Assembly: GCA_933228675.1 (NCBI GenBank)
Contig: OW121744.1
Coordinates: 113,266,671-113,330,670 of the forward strand
Reading direction: 5' to 3'
Length of the DNA stretch: 64,000 bases
DNA from: Stomorhina lunata
Lineage: Eukaryota; Arthropoda; Insecta; Diptera; Rhiniidae
The translations under genes were made by a program, and so were the position numbers. The notes beneath the pieces were generated by a model that saw only the letters and a program-made list of their open reading frames with translations, searched no databases and was not told the origin of the DNA. Each line of letters starts with the position of its first letter. The first letter of the stretch is position 1. Shown piece after piece: positions 49,320 to 59,959 of this stretch.

Positions 49320-49322
49320 TCA
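49221..49322 (-). CDS. Candidate stop-codon readthrough extension (32 codons, PDZ-ligand C-terminus)
   Basis: Directly after the TGA (49322-49320), the exon frame stays open for 32 codons until TAA at 49221-49223. The extension starts ELPKDD, contains a Ser/Thr-rich stretch (GGSSTC, TTTSS) like the preceding exon, and ends ERTTIV. TTIV fits the class I PDZ-ligand pattern S/T-X-hydrophobic. The stop context is TCC TGA GAG; TGA is the leakiest stop, although the +4 base is G rather than the favoured C. Readthrough is common in fly neuronal genes. Alternatives are a stop polymorphism or sequence error, an unseen splice change, or a chance open frame. Confidence 0.5.
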
Positions 49323-49937
49323 GGAAGATATCGTTTCATAATTTCCATTACCCAACAAAGTGCTGGTGGCCAAAAGGGGTGATTGTATTGTTGTAGATGT
49401 GGCATTACTATACGCCGTATGGGTACGCGGTGACGTCAGCAGAGACTGAGCTGCACCAATTGTTATATTCCCCGATGTCAACGATGAGGTCAACGCTGTT
49501 GGTATCGAATTTTGATGTTGATGTTGTGTATTAGGATGAGGCAAAGTATTGCAATGTCCCATGGAATTGCCGCTAGTTAGACTAAGTGTTGCCGTGCCAA
49601 TACTACTGCCATTTACATTCCCCACACCGCTCATACTGCCCATCATGCCACCAGCTGTACCTGTACTGCTGTTGGTTTGTAGGGAACCATTCGACTGGCC
49701 TCCCAAGAGAGGCATAGTGCAGGTTGTTGTCGAACCGTAGGGTGAGGTGGGTGAAGTGCGTGTCTCATAGGCTGGTAAATAGGTGCGTCCTGGTATGCGT
49801 GTGTAAATATTGGGTGGCGTTCGTGTGGAGAGTAGAGGTGGCGGTGCTGTGTAGACAGGTCTTTGGGTGGCTGGGGCCCTTTGGGGGGTATTATAAAGAC
49901 TAAAGGCAGGATTTGTTGTCAATGATAGTTCACCGTA
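49320..49937 (-). CDS. Terminal coding exon of an unidentified gene, Ser/Thr/Pro/Gly-rich C-terminal tail
   Basis: The exon begins at 49937 after a strong acceptor: a pyrimidine-rich tract ending TTTCTTTACAG, with possible branch sequence TTAACTTAA upstream. It starts in phase 0 with YGELSL and runs 205 residues to TGA. No globular domain is seen. The tail has several tyrosine motifs (YGEL at 1-4; NPAF at 9-12; YET near residue 57 and again close to the end), a proline cluster (PPPLL, about 32-36), a Ser/Gly/Asn/Met-rich centre (GGMMGSMSG, about 95-105) and a short His/Gln run (QHQHQ, about 137). G+C content is far above the flanks, and Thr/Ser codons are mixed, as in real fly exons. Such tails are typical of cytoplasmic regions of neuronal cell-surface receptors or adhesion molecules, but that is inference; I do not recognise the gene. 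Upstream exons lie at higher coordinates, probably mostly outside the window. Confidence 0.88.
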   Translation of the reverse strand, partial: YGELSLTTNPAFSLYNTPQRAPATQRPVYTAPPPLLSTRTPPNIYTRIPGRTYLPAYETRTSPTSPYGSTTTCTMPLLGGQSNGSLQTNSSTGTAGGMMGSMSGVGNVNGSSIGTATLSLTSGNSMGHCNTLPHPNTQHQHQNSIPTALTSSLTSGNITIGAAQSLLTSPRTHTAYSNATSTTIQSPLLATSTLLGNGNYETISS

Positions 49938-50829
49938 CTGTAAAGAAAAGTAGGAAATACGAAAAAGGAAATTTAAGTTAATTGAATTTTTTTTATAAGG
50001 TTACCAGCTAAAGTAATTAACTTAAGCTATAAAATATAAAAAACAAGAAAAATTCATAAACTTTTTGTAATAAATTTTAACCTGCTTTCTTGGCACTAAA
50101 TTTTAACTTTTAACACTTAAGCTTTCAACCATAAATTTGTAATAGTTTTCCATTTCTTTAACTATAAAAAAAATACTTCATTTCAATATGTTTTCTTTTC
50201 AAATTTATAGTGTTTTCCTTTAGAAAAAAAAACATATATATTGTATTTAGAGTTTACCCCCTTAAAGTTCTATTTCCTGTCCCTAAAAGCTCATAACTCT
50301 TAAATTTTATTCAATACAATATACATTTTTTATTTTTCAGCCATATTTTTTTTTTGGGATTCTTTTACTCTCTTTTTTTAAACAACCGCAAGCCATTTTT
50401 ATGGCTTTGTGACTTTTAACCTTTAAAACAACAAAGTTACAAAACAATAATTTTTTGTTGTTGGCCCCATAAAGCTTTAAGCTACGACATCAGCGACAAT
50501 AGCAATAAATGAAAACTAAAAAAAAGTATATGAAATAAAAGCTAAAGATGAACAATTTTTCATAAAATTTCGAAATTGTTCGATATTTTTCAAAACATAT
50601 ACATTTTTTTAATGTTACAAACACACCGCAAACTAAGGATGAAGGGAGCACAGTGGGGTACAAAAGAGAAAAACTTTAAGAAAAATTAAAAAAATATATC
50701 AAATTGAAAAATATACCATAAAATTTAAGAAAATTGTTTAAAAACCCATGAAGAAGAATTTTAATACTTAAATTGATTTTTTTTTTGTAAATTTTTAATT
50801 TCTGTAAATTTTTGATTTCGAAAATTTTT

Positions 50830-51730
50830 CTAGATTAAACTATTTGAGTTAATTAAATGAAACTTTCATTATATTATTTGGAAATTTGTAGACATAACAA
50901 AATTATTTTTTGTAAAATTTTTCTTGCTATATTACTAAAGTTATATTGAAAATAGTGAAAAATGCAAAAAAATTAATTTTGAGAAATTTTCATTTCCTGA
51001 CAAAATATGACAGAAAAGTGATAAAAAAAATTAACCAGACTTGCACAACTCAATCAAAATGAATCTCTAAGAATATTGTATTTTTTATTAAATTTTGATT
51101 TCAAAAAGTGGTTTTTAAAAATTTTTTAAAATTAAACCATTTATGATAATTCAATAAGACTTTCATTATATTATTTAATAGTATGTTGGGTTTCATAAAA
51201 TAATTTTTGTAACTTGCTCATTTGTTAAAGTTATGTTGAAAATAGTAAAAAATCGAAAAAAAAATTTTGATAAATTTTCATTTCTAGACAACATTTGACA
51301 TCAAATCAAAGTTTTGAAAATAAAAGTTAAGCCTAAGATAATTTTTCTAGTTGCTACGATACTCTTTTTATTGAAATTGATTTTTTTGAAAATAGTAAAA
51401 AATGTAAAAAACTAAATTTTGACAAATTTTCTTTTCTAGACAATATTTGACATCAAATCCAAATTTTGAAAATTAAAGTTAAATCTAAGACGATTTTCTA
51501 GTAGTTTCGTGACTTTTTATATAACAATTTAATTTTGTTTATTGTCAATTTTTCATATTAAGAAAATTTTAAAAATTTTAATACTGAAAATTGTAATTTG
51601 AAAATTATTTTCAAATTATACGAGTTGATATAACTAAATGAAACATCCACAAGATCATTTGACAATTTAATAGGAATCACAAAATATTTTTTTTTAAATT
51701 CTAGGAGCAAAATTACAAAAGTTATATGGA
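50830..51730. repeat. Old degenerate tandem modules (about 155 and 290 bp spacing)
   Basis: A module with GAAAATAGTGAAAAATG, TTTTGANAAATTTTCATTTC and GACAANATTTGACATCAAAT recurs near 50945, 51235 and 51390. A second module, with AAATGAAACTTTCATTATAT, ends in AAAGTTATATTG and recurs near 50850, 51140 and 51620. The copies are well diverged. Confidence 0.75.
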
Positions 51731-51889
51731 AAAAAGTAAAAAGGTGATGTAATAATTGTGCCAAGTTCTAATTTCTAAATAATATAATTTAAGAACAGGG
51801 TAACATAGAATATGACCTGTTCTTATTTTTTATTACTGGTTTTGATATGAACTAGAGCAGCTAGAAACTTTACCCATAATAAAAGTAGT

Positions 51890-52255
51890 TTTTTTACGAC
51901 GGACTTACTCTAGACCGAATGATAAAGGATTGAATCAGGGGAAGTTTCACTCATCTCCCAACAAAGATGATACTTTTATTCGTGTATCTTTATATCAAAG
52001 TTTACCTTTCAAACTTTTAGCAACCGACTTTTTAGCTAATGAATGTTGACGGGCACTAGGATCAGTTTAAGGGAACTTTCTCCCCAAGAAAAATAAAATA
52101 CTTATACGTGTGTAACTTTAAACAATTTTTTCTATAAAATCTTTTTTATTAATGACCGTAAATAGGTCAAAAAGAATTTGAATCGGAGCAGGGTGAGTTT
52201 TACCCCTTCAGAAGAAATAAAGGTGGAGACAAAGACGACATAATACTTAAGTTCA
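51890..52255. repeat. Three diverged tandem modules of about 125-130 bp
   Basis: Copies start near 51895, 52025 and 52155. Each has an ACCGAATGATAAAGGATTGA-like start, a GGGGAAGTTTCACTCATCTC-like middle and a GATACTTTTATTCGTGTATC-like end. The second and third copies are only recognisable by alignment. They may come from a dispersed fly repeat rather than a true satellite. Confidence 0.55.
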
Positions 52256-52264
52256 TCCGTAAAA

Positions 52265-53775
52265 ATATAAGGAAGGAGATATGTCTTTACATAGAATGAG
52301 AGGTCTACACATAGAGTGAGAGATCTATATATAGACTGAGAGATCTATAAATAGACTTAGAGATCTATATATAGAATGAGAGTTCTAAACATGGACTGAG
52401 AATTCAATATATAGACTGAGAGGTCGATATATAGAAGCAGAGGTATGTATATAGAAAGAGAGGTCTATATACAGAGTGAGAGGTCCATATATACAACGAA
52501 AGATAATAATACAGGCTGAGAAGTCATACATAGATAGATAGGTCTATATATAGACTAAGAGGTCCATTTATAGATTAAATGTTCTATATATAGACTGAGA
52601 GGTCTATATATAGACTAAGAGTTCATATATAGACTGAGAGGTCTATATATAAATTTAGAGGTCTTTGTATAGACTTAAATGTCTTTATATAGACTGAGAG
52701 CCCTATATATAGACTAATTGGTCTATATATAGACTGAGAGGTCTACATATAGACTAAGAGGTCTACATATAGAACGAAAGGTAATAATGTAGACTGAGGG
52801 GTCTATATATAAACTGGGAAGTCTATGTATAGACTGAGAGGTCTATATATAAGCTTAGAGGTCTATATGTGGACTGAGGGGTCTATATAGACTTAGAGGT
52901 CTATATAAAGAGTGAAAGGTCTATATATAGACTGGGAGGTCTATATATTCATAGACTAAGTGGTCCACATATAGAACGAAAGGTAATAATGTAGACTAAG
53001 AGATCCATATATAGGCTGAGAGGTCTTTATTTAGACTGTGAGGTCTATATTTAGACTGTGAGGTCTATATACACACAAAGAGGTCTGTATGTAGACTGAG
53101 TAGTCTATATGTAGACTGAGGGGTTTATATATAGATTGAGAGGTATAAATTTAGACTGAATGGTTATATGTAGACTGAGGGATCTATATATAGACTGGGA
53201 GGTCTACATATAGACTAAGTGGTCTATATATATTGACTGGGAGGTCTATATGTAGACTAATAGGTCTACATATAGACTGAGAGGTCTATATATAGACTGA
53301 GAGGTCTATATATAGACTAAAAGGTCTATATGTAAATTGGGAGGTTACATATAAACAGATTGGACTATATATAGACTAAAAGGTCTATATTTAGACTGAG
53401 GGGTCTATGAATAGACTTAGAGGTCTTTATATGGACTAAGAGGTCTATATATAGACTGAGAGTCCTACATATAGACTGAGAGGTCTATATTTAGACTGAA
53501 GGGTCTATATATAGACTTAGAGGTCTTTATATAGATTAAGTGGTCTATATATAGACTGAGAGTGCTACATATAGACTGAGAGGTCTTTTTATAGAACGAA
53601 ATTAAGTAATATAAACTGAGAGGTCTATAGAGAGACTAAGAGGCTTATATATAAACTGAGAGGTCTATATTTAGACGAAGACTTCTATGTATGAAATGAA
53701 AGGTCTATATATAGATTGATAGGTCTATACGTAGAAAGAGGATCTATATATAGCTTGAGATTTCATATAGATAAG
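52265..53775. repeat. Family F 18-bp satellite (GAGGTCTATATATAGACT)
   Basis: About 80 units of 18 bp with the perfect dyad AGTCTATATATAGACT, heavily mutated with frequent one- or two-base indels. Units with GAACGAAAGGTAATAATGTA occur three or four times (about 52490, 52770, 52975, 53600), a sign of longer-range duplication. It lies inside the intron of the minus-strand gene. Confidence 0.95.
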
Positions 53776-55439
53776 GAGGTCTACAAATCCCTTCTATTCC
53801 CTAATCTTTAATTTTAATAATTTTTCTTAATTTCATCAATCCCTTTGCCCCATTGTGTCACCACTCTTACACGTATTGATAACTTGACGTGTCAATTTAT
53901 TATGGCAATAGAGACCGAGAAAAAAAATATACGAAAATGCACACAAAACAATCGATTTTTATGGGTATAACAAAAAATGTAGTAAAATATAGGAGAAAAA
54001 TTAAAAAAAGTGGAAAAAAACAGACGTGAACTAACAACCCAAATAGGAATTTTATAGATTCCAAAGGAAGAAGACCATCAAAACAAACTCTATAGATTTG
54101 AATAAATGCTAACAACTAAACTCAATGACACTTGAGCAAAATAAAAACCAAAGTGCTAAAACATAAAAAATGTAAGAGAAAATAAACTAAATAAAAATGA
54201 GGAAAAAACAAAAATTGTAAATGATTTAATACCTTTAAACAGCTGGCCTGGATAGCAGGTGTATAAAAATTGTAAAATAGTGTAGGTGAGTATATAGAAG
54301 CTACGTGTTGGTATAGGTCTGGTTTAGGTTTACATGCAAGTGTGTTTGTGTGTGACAGTGTTTGAGAATATTTGACAAATTTTGTATTTTTTGCATAAAT
54401 TCGTTTATATTTCTAAACTAAACAAACTTTATGGCGTGAAAGATTGAATGGTTAGCGATTTCGTAATATTTTTTTGTTTGTGGGTTTTATAATATATAAA
54501 TATTTAAGTCACGTTTTATATTAGAGGTATAAGTTGATACCTGTAACGAAAACCATAAAAAAAGTTCTCAAAATCATAAAAAATATACTGATAAAAAAAA
54601 GTATTAAATGTGAGGTAAAGAATATTTTTCAGTTTCACGCTTAAATATTTTGGCGATATTTTTTGGCATTGAACGCCAAATCCAGATTATGAGAGGATGT
54701 AGAGGAAAGTGTTTTATTTATGAAGTATTTCGAATAGAAAGACAAAGATTTATGAAGCAACAAAAAAAACAAAATTAAAATTTTGTAGAAGAAAAAATTC
54801 AAAATATTTTTGTAAATATTTTCAAAATTTTTTTTTAACTATTTTTATAATTTTCTAATGAAACTTTTATTCATGAAAAATCATTACTGACACATATTCC
54901 GTAATTTTTACTTCTATTTTTATATCTCCTAAAATATTTTAAGTCAATTTAAAGCTTAATTTCTTTCATTCTACATATTTTTGTATTTAGTTTTATTTTT
55001 AGAATTTTCCCTGATTTTTCACCAGTAAAAAATAAACTGCTAAAGCCTACTTAAAATGGCTTATCTTTAAATTTTCCCAATAAAATTTCTAATAATTTTT
55101 TTTTCTATTAAATAACAAAGTAGAAGCAACACAAAAAAATAATTTCAAAAGTTTTTCAAACATTAAACACTCAATTCAAGCTGAACTAACAGGATCTACT
55201 TAAAGTTTTAGATTTTTTTGTTGAAATGGAAATTTTTGTTTAAAAACTTTTGAATCTCAGAACAATATTAAATTAAATTTTCCAGCTATAGAGAAACCCT
55301 GTTCAATTTATCCATATTATCATTATAGAATTATCTGCTGTCATTTTCAATCTCAAAAGAGTCATTACACTGGGCTACATGCTAAATATAGCGCTTAAAA
55401 TAAAGACAGAGAAGGATATGTGTAAAAAGAGGGAGACAC
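53776..55439 (-). other. Intronic unique sequence between arrays F and F'
   Basis: AT-rich. Holds the microexon candidate at 54233-54247. The open frame at 53900-54115 is Phe-rich and unsupported. Confidence 0.5.
54233..54247 (-). CDS. Candidate 15-nt microexon upstream of the terminal exon
   Basis: On the minus strand, ACCTGCTATCCAG (acceptor-like) is followed by GCCAGCTGTTTAAAG and then GTATTA (donor-like). The 15 bases are a multiple of three, open (ASCLK) and would join in phase 0 to YGELSL of the terminal exon. The upstream tract is only moderately pyrimidine-rich. The same frame is also open for about 40 codons further upstream, so a longer exon with another acceptor is possible, although that stretch is CA-rich and not clearly coding. 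Splice-like signals of this quality also occur by chance. Confidence 0.22.
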
Positions 55440-56960
55440 AAGTTTAACTATAGAGGAAAGATCTTAATACAAATTTATATATAGACAGAGAGGGGTATAT
55501 TTAGATATAGAGGTCTTTATATAGACAGAGAGGTCTTTATATAGACAGAGAGGTCTTTATATAGACAGAGAGGTCTATATATAGACAGAGAGGTCTATAT
55601 GTAAACAGAGAGGTCTATATATAGATGAAAAGGTCTTTATAAATACAGAGTGATCTATATATAGATAGAGAGGTTTACATATTGACAAAGAGGTCTACAT
55701 ATAGACAGAGAGGTATATATATAGACAGAGAGGTCTATTTATAGAAAAAGATGTTTATATATAGACAGGGATTTCTTTATATAGACAGAATGATCAATAC
55801 ATAGACAAAAAGTTCTATATATAGACAGAGAGGTCTATATATAGACAGAGAGGTCTATATATAGACAGAGAGGTCTATATAGACAGAGAGGTCTATATAT
55901 AGACATAGAGGGGTATATATAGACAGAGAGGCCTATATATAGACAGAGAGGTCTATATATAGACAGAGAGGTCTATATATAGACAGAGAGGCCTATATAT
56001 AGACAGAGAGGTCTATATATAGACAGAGAGGTCTATATATAGACAGATGTGTCTATATATAGACAGAGAGGTTTACGTATTGACAAAGAAGTCTACATAT
56101 AGACAGAGAGGTCTGTTCATAGAAACGATGTCTACATATAGACAGAGATTTCTTTATATAAACAGAATGATCTATATATAGACAGAGAGGTCTATATATA
56201 GATAGACGTATGTATGTAGACAGAGAGGTCTATATATAGAGAGAGATGTCTATATATAGATAGAGATGTCTATATATAGACAGAAAGGTCTTTATATAGA
56301 CAGAGAGATCTATATATAGACAGAGAGTGATATATATAGGCAGAGACATCTATAGACAGAGAGGTCTACATATAGATAGAGACGTCTATATATAGACAGA
56401 GAGGTCTTTATATAGACAGAGTGATATATATGTAGACAGATAGGTCTATATATAGACAGAGACGTTTATATATAGACAGAGAGGTCTACATATAGATAGA
56501 GATGTCTATATATAGACAGAGAGGTCTACATATTGACAGAGAGGTCTACATATAGACAGAGAGGTCTATTTATAGACAGCGACGTCCGTATATAGGCAGG
56601 GACATCTATATATAGACAGAAACGTCTATATATAGACAGAGAGGAGTATTTATAGACAGAGATGTCTATATGTAGACGGAGGGGTCTTTATATAGACTGA
56701 GTGATCTATATATCGACAGAGAGGTCTATATATAGACAGAGATGTCTGTATGTTAACAGTGAGGTCTATATATAGACAGAGAGGTCTGTATGTATACGTA
56801 GAATTCTATATATAGACGTAGATATCTATACATATACACAGAGGTTAACATACAGATAGGGAGGACTATATATAGGCAGAGAGATCTTTTTATATACATA
56901 AGGATCTATATAAAAGCAGGTAGGTCCATATGTAGACAGACAGGTCCATCCAAGACATAG
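55440..56960. repeat. Family F' 18-bp satellite (GAGGTCTATATATAGACA)
   Basis: About 83 units of an 18-bp sister of family F, with GACAGAG in place of GACTGAG. The core at about 55790-56040 is the most regular part, with degraded edges. It lies in the same presumed intron, about 1.7 kb from array F and in the same orientation. Confidence 0.95.
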
Positions 56961-57794
56961 AGGTCTATTGATATTCATTATTGTATCCCAGTGTCAATGA
57001 TATAAGCTTTATATATCTTTACCTAATTCACATTTCACCATAAGCTCTAAATGATGTATTTTACCTATAAATCAGTAAAAAATTATAAATTGCTATTATA
57101 TCCGTATTTCTATGTTTCCGGTTATTGTCATCACAAAATGTGTCTATTGATGATATACAAAGCAAAAGTAAAATGAATACTTTATTAGCTCATAGACTTA
57201 GTTTGTGAACTAAATCCAAAATATCATGTGAGTGTGTGTAACAGAAGAGAAAGGCATTTTCTTATCAATAGATATTTTTGAAAGACTTGGGAAAAGTTTG
57301 TTTGCTAAATTGACTTTATCTACTAAATGTTCAATGCTTAGAGATTTCTAAATGTGAACACTTATACTTAGGGCTAAAAACGAGGGTAGTCAAAGAAAAC
57401 TGTTTAAAAATATCAAAGGAAAAATGTGGTATTTTAAACTAAATTTAAATTTTTTAATAAATTTTCATTCCTGCTTTAATATTGCTTTTTCTATTTGCCA
57501 TTACTAAGACCAAACATTAATAAGAGTGACAAATCATAGAACGGCAGATAGACAAACAAACAAACAGAGATATCTATTAATATCGACACCTACTCGATAT
57601 GCCCAGTAAACAAAATTTTCAGAATCTGAAATATTTTAACACACAAACAATTATTGAAATTATTTTCTTAAGAAAACTATATCTAAAACTATGCAAATAC
57701 CTTGTAAAAAGGTTGTATACACAATGTAAAATACACAAATGCTATATGTATACTATTTTGTGGATATAGAGGCATTGCTAAAACTATGTAAACT
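56961..57794. other. Unique AT-rich spacer, no gene seen
   Basis: No exon or element recognised. The last 80 bp show first degenerate family B words. Confidence 0.5.
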
Positions 57795-58990
57795 TTCAAC
57801 TTTTTTTTATAGAAATGTCTTACTATCATCAACTAATGTCTTCCCATCATCGATTTTTCTATAGAAATGTCTTCCTATCGTCAACTTTGCTATAGAAATG
57901 TCTTCCTTTCGTCAACTTTTCTATAGAAATGTCTTCCTGTCGTCAACTTTTCTATAGAAATGTCTTCCTATCGTCAACTTTTCTATAGAAATGTCTTCCT
58001 ATCGTCAACTTTTCTATAGAAATGTCTTCCTATCGTCAACTTTTCTATAGAAATGTCTTCCTATCGTCAACTTTTCTATAGAAATGTCTTCCTATCGTCA
58101 ACTTTTCTATAGAAATGTCTTCCTATCGTCAACTTTTCTATAGAAATGTCTTCCTATCGTCAACTTTTCTATAGAAATGTCTTCCTATCGTCAACTTTTC
58201 TATAGAAATGTCTTCCTATCGTCATTTTTTCTATAGAAATGTCTTCCTATCGTCAACTTTTCTATAGAAATGTCTTCCTATCGTCAACTTTTCTATAGAA
58301 ATGTCTTCCTATCGTCAACTTTTCTATAGAAATGTCTTCCTATCGTCAACTTTTCCATAGAAATATCTTCCTATCGTCAACTCTTCTATAAAAATATCTT
58401 CCTATCGTCAACTTTTCTATAGAAATGTCTTCCTATCGTCAACTTTTCTATAGAAATGTCTTCCTATCGTCAACCTTTCTATAGAAATGTCTTCCTATCG
58501 TCAACTTTTTTATATAAATGTCTTCCTATCGACAACTTTTCTATAGAAATGTCTTCCTGTCGTCAACTTTTCTATAGAAATGTCTTCCTGTCGTCAACTT
58601 TTCTATAGAAATGTCTTCCTATTGTCAACTTTTCTATAGAAATGTCTTCCTATCGTCAACTTTTCTATAGAAATGTCTTCCTATCGTCAACTTTTCTATA
58701 GAAATGTCTTCCTATCGTCAACTTTTCTATAGAAATGTCTTCCTATCGTCAACTTTTCTATAGAAATGTCTTCCTATCGTCAACTTTTCTATAGAAATGT
58801 CTTCCTATCGTCAACTTTTCTATAGAAATGTCTTCCTATCGTCAACTTTTCTATAGAAATGTCTTCCTATTGTCAACTTTTCTATAGAAATGTCTTCCTA
58901 TCGTCAACTTTTCTATAGAAATGTCTTTCTATCGTCAACTTTTCTATAGAAATGTCTTCCTATCGACAACTTTTCTATAGAAATGATTTC
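57795..58990. repeat. Family B 31-bp satellite, forward orientation, homogeneous
   Basis: About 38 units of TTTCTATAGAAATGTCTTCC then TATCGTCAACT, nearly identical along the whole array. It is the most uniform B block here, essentially the same unit as 30330-30780 although 27 kb away, suggesting recent exchange or amplification from a common source. Confidence 0.97.
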
Positions 58991-59959
58991 TATAGAAATG
59001 ACTTATAAAATTTTACTCATTGGGAAACAATTGAGTTTCATTTTCTGCCTTAACACTTATACCAGTTGGTATGTTTACTTCTCATTATAATTTAAAATTC
59101 ATATAAATGTAAGACATGACACATTTCTATGTATGTATGTAAAAGTATAAGTGTGATTAAGTTTCCTTTAGAAATCCAAAAATGAAAAAAAGCATATAAT
59201 AGAATAAGGAAGAGACAGCCTGTAAACAATTCCTGCTTCAAGTTCTTCGTTATACACACAGACTTTTCTATAACTATTCATAACAACATCCTGTTTATTA
59301 AAGTTCATGTTACACATACATACTAATAAGTAAAAAGTTCTTGCCAACTCCTTTTACATCATTACTTTTTGTTTATTAAATACTTGTCCTAAGAACTGAG
59401 TTAAACAAAGACAGGCAGACATACATACCACACACACATATAAATGTCTAACTGAAGTATGTGTTTAAGATTTCAAATTATGGAACTAAATAATGACAAT
59501 GAAGTTTCTAGAGAAAAGGTCTTACATAAAGTTTTTTTGTGTTTTTTTTTGTTTGCTTTTATCTTTAGTTTAAGATTTCTGGCACGCACTTCCGTTTTTG
59601 GGAACAAACTTCTTTCTCATCCTTTTTTGTGTGTTTTACGGATATGTTTTGTATTTGGTTTATTATTGTAGTGTTAACATTAAAATCAATGACCTTACTA
59701 ATGAAAAATGTCTGTAAAGATTTTTCATTCTTTCCCAAAAAAAAAAAGTTCTGGCTAACACTCAATCAAATTTGTTAAGCGTAACTAATAGTTTGTAATG
59801 GACAATACGAGGATATATTATTGGGTTAGGAGAAAATCGAATTTAAACAAGGATTTCTAAAATCTAAGGAAGTGTGAAAGTTTATTTGTCATAAGGTTAC
59901 AGGAAGGAGTGATATTATTTGAAAGGAAATGTATTGATTACCTTAAATAAAATGTGTTA
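58991..59959. other. Unique AT-rich spacer, no gene seen
   Basis: Open frames at 59459-59671 (+) and 59565-59765 (-) overlap antisense to each other and lack domain or splice evidence. Confidence 0.5.

Larger units (their letters stand above)
49938..52264 (-). other. Intron of the minus-strand gene, proximal part, with degenerate repeats
   Basis: Begins with the 3' splice site of the terminal exon. Otherwise AT-rich, with two degenerate repeat clusters (50830-51730 and 51890-52255, listed separately). No further exon seen. Confidence 0.6.

Noticed and set aside
49549..49740. Plus-strand open frame of 63 codons
   Set aside because: It is the antisense shadow of the minus-strand terminal exon.
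49320..49937. Naming the exon as neuroligin, sidekick or another synaptic receptor
   Set aside because: The tail composition and possible PDZ end are suggestive only; no domain in the window allows a specific assignment.
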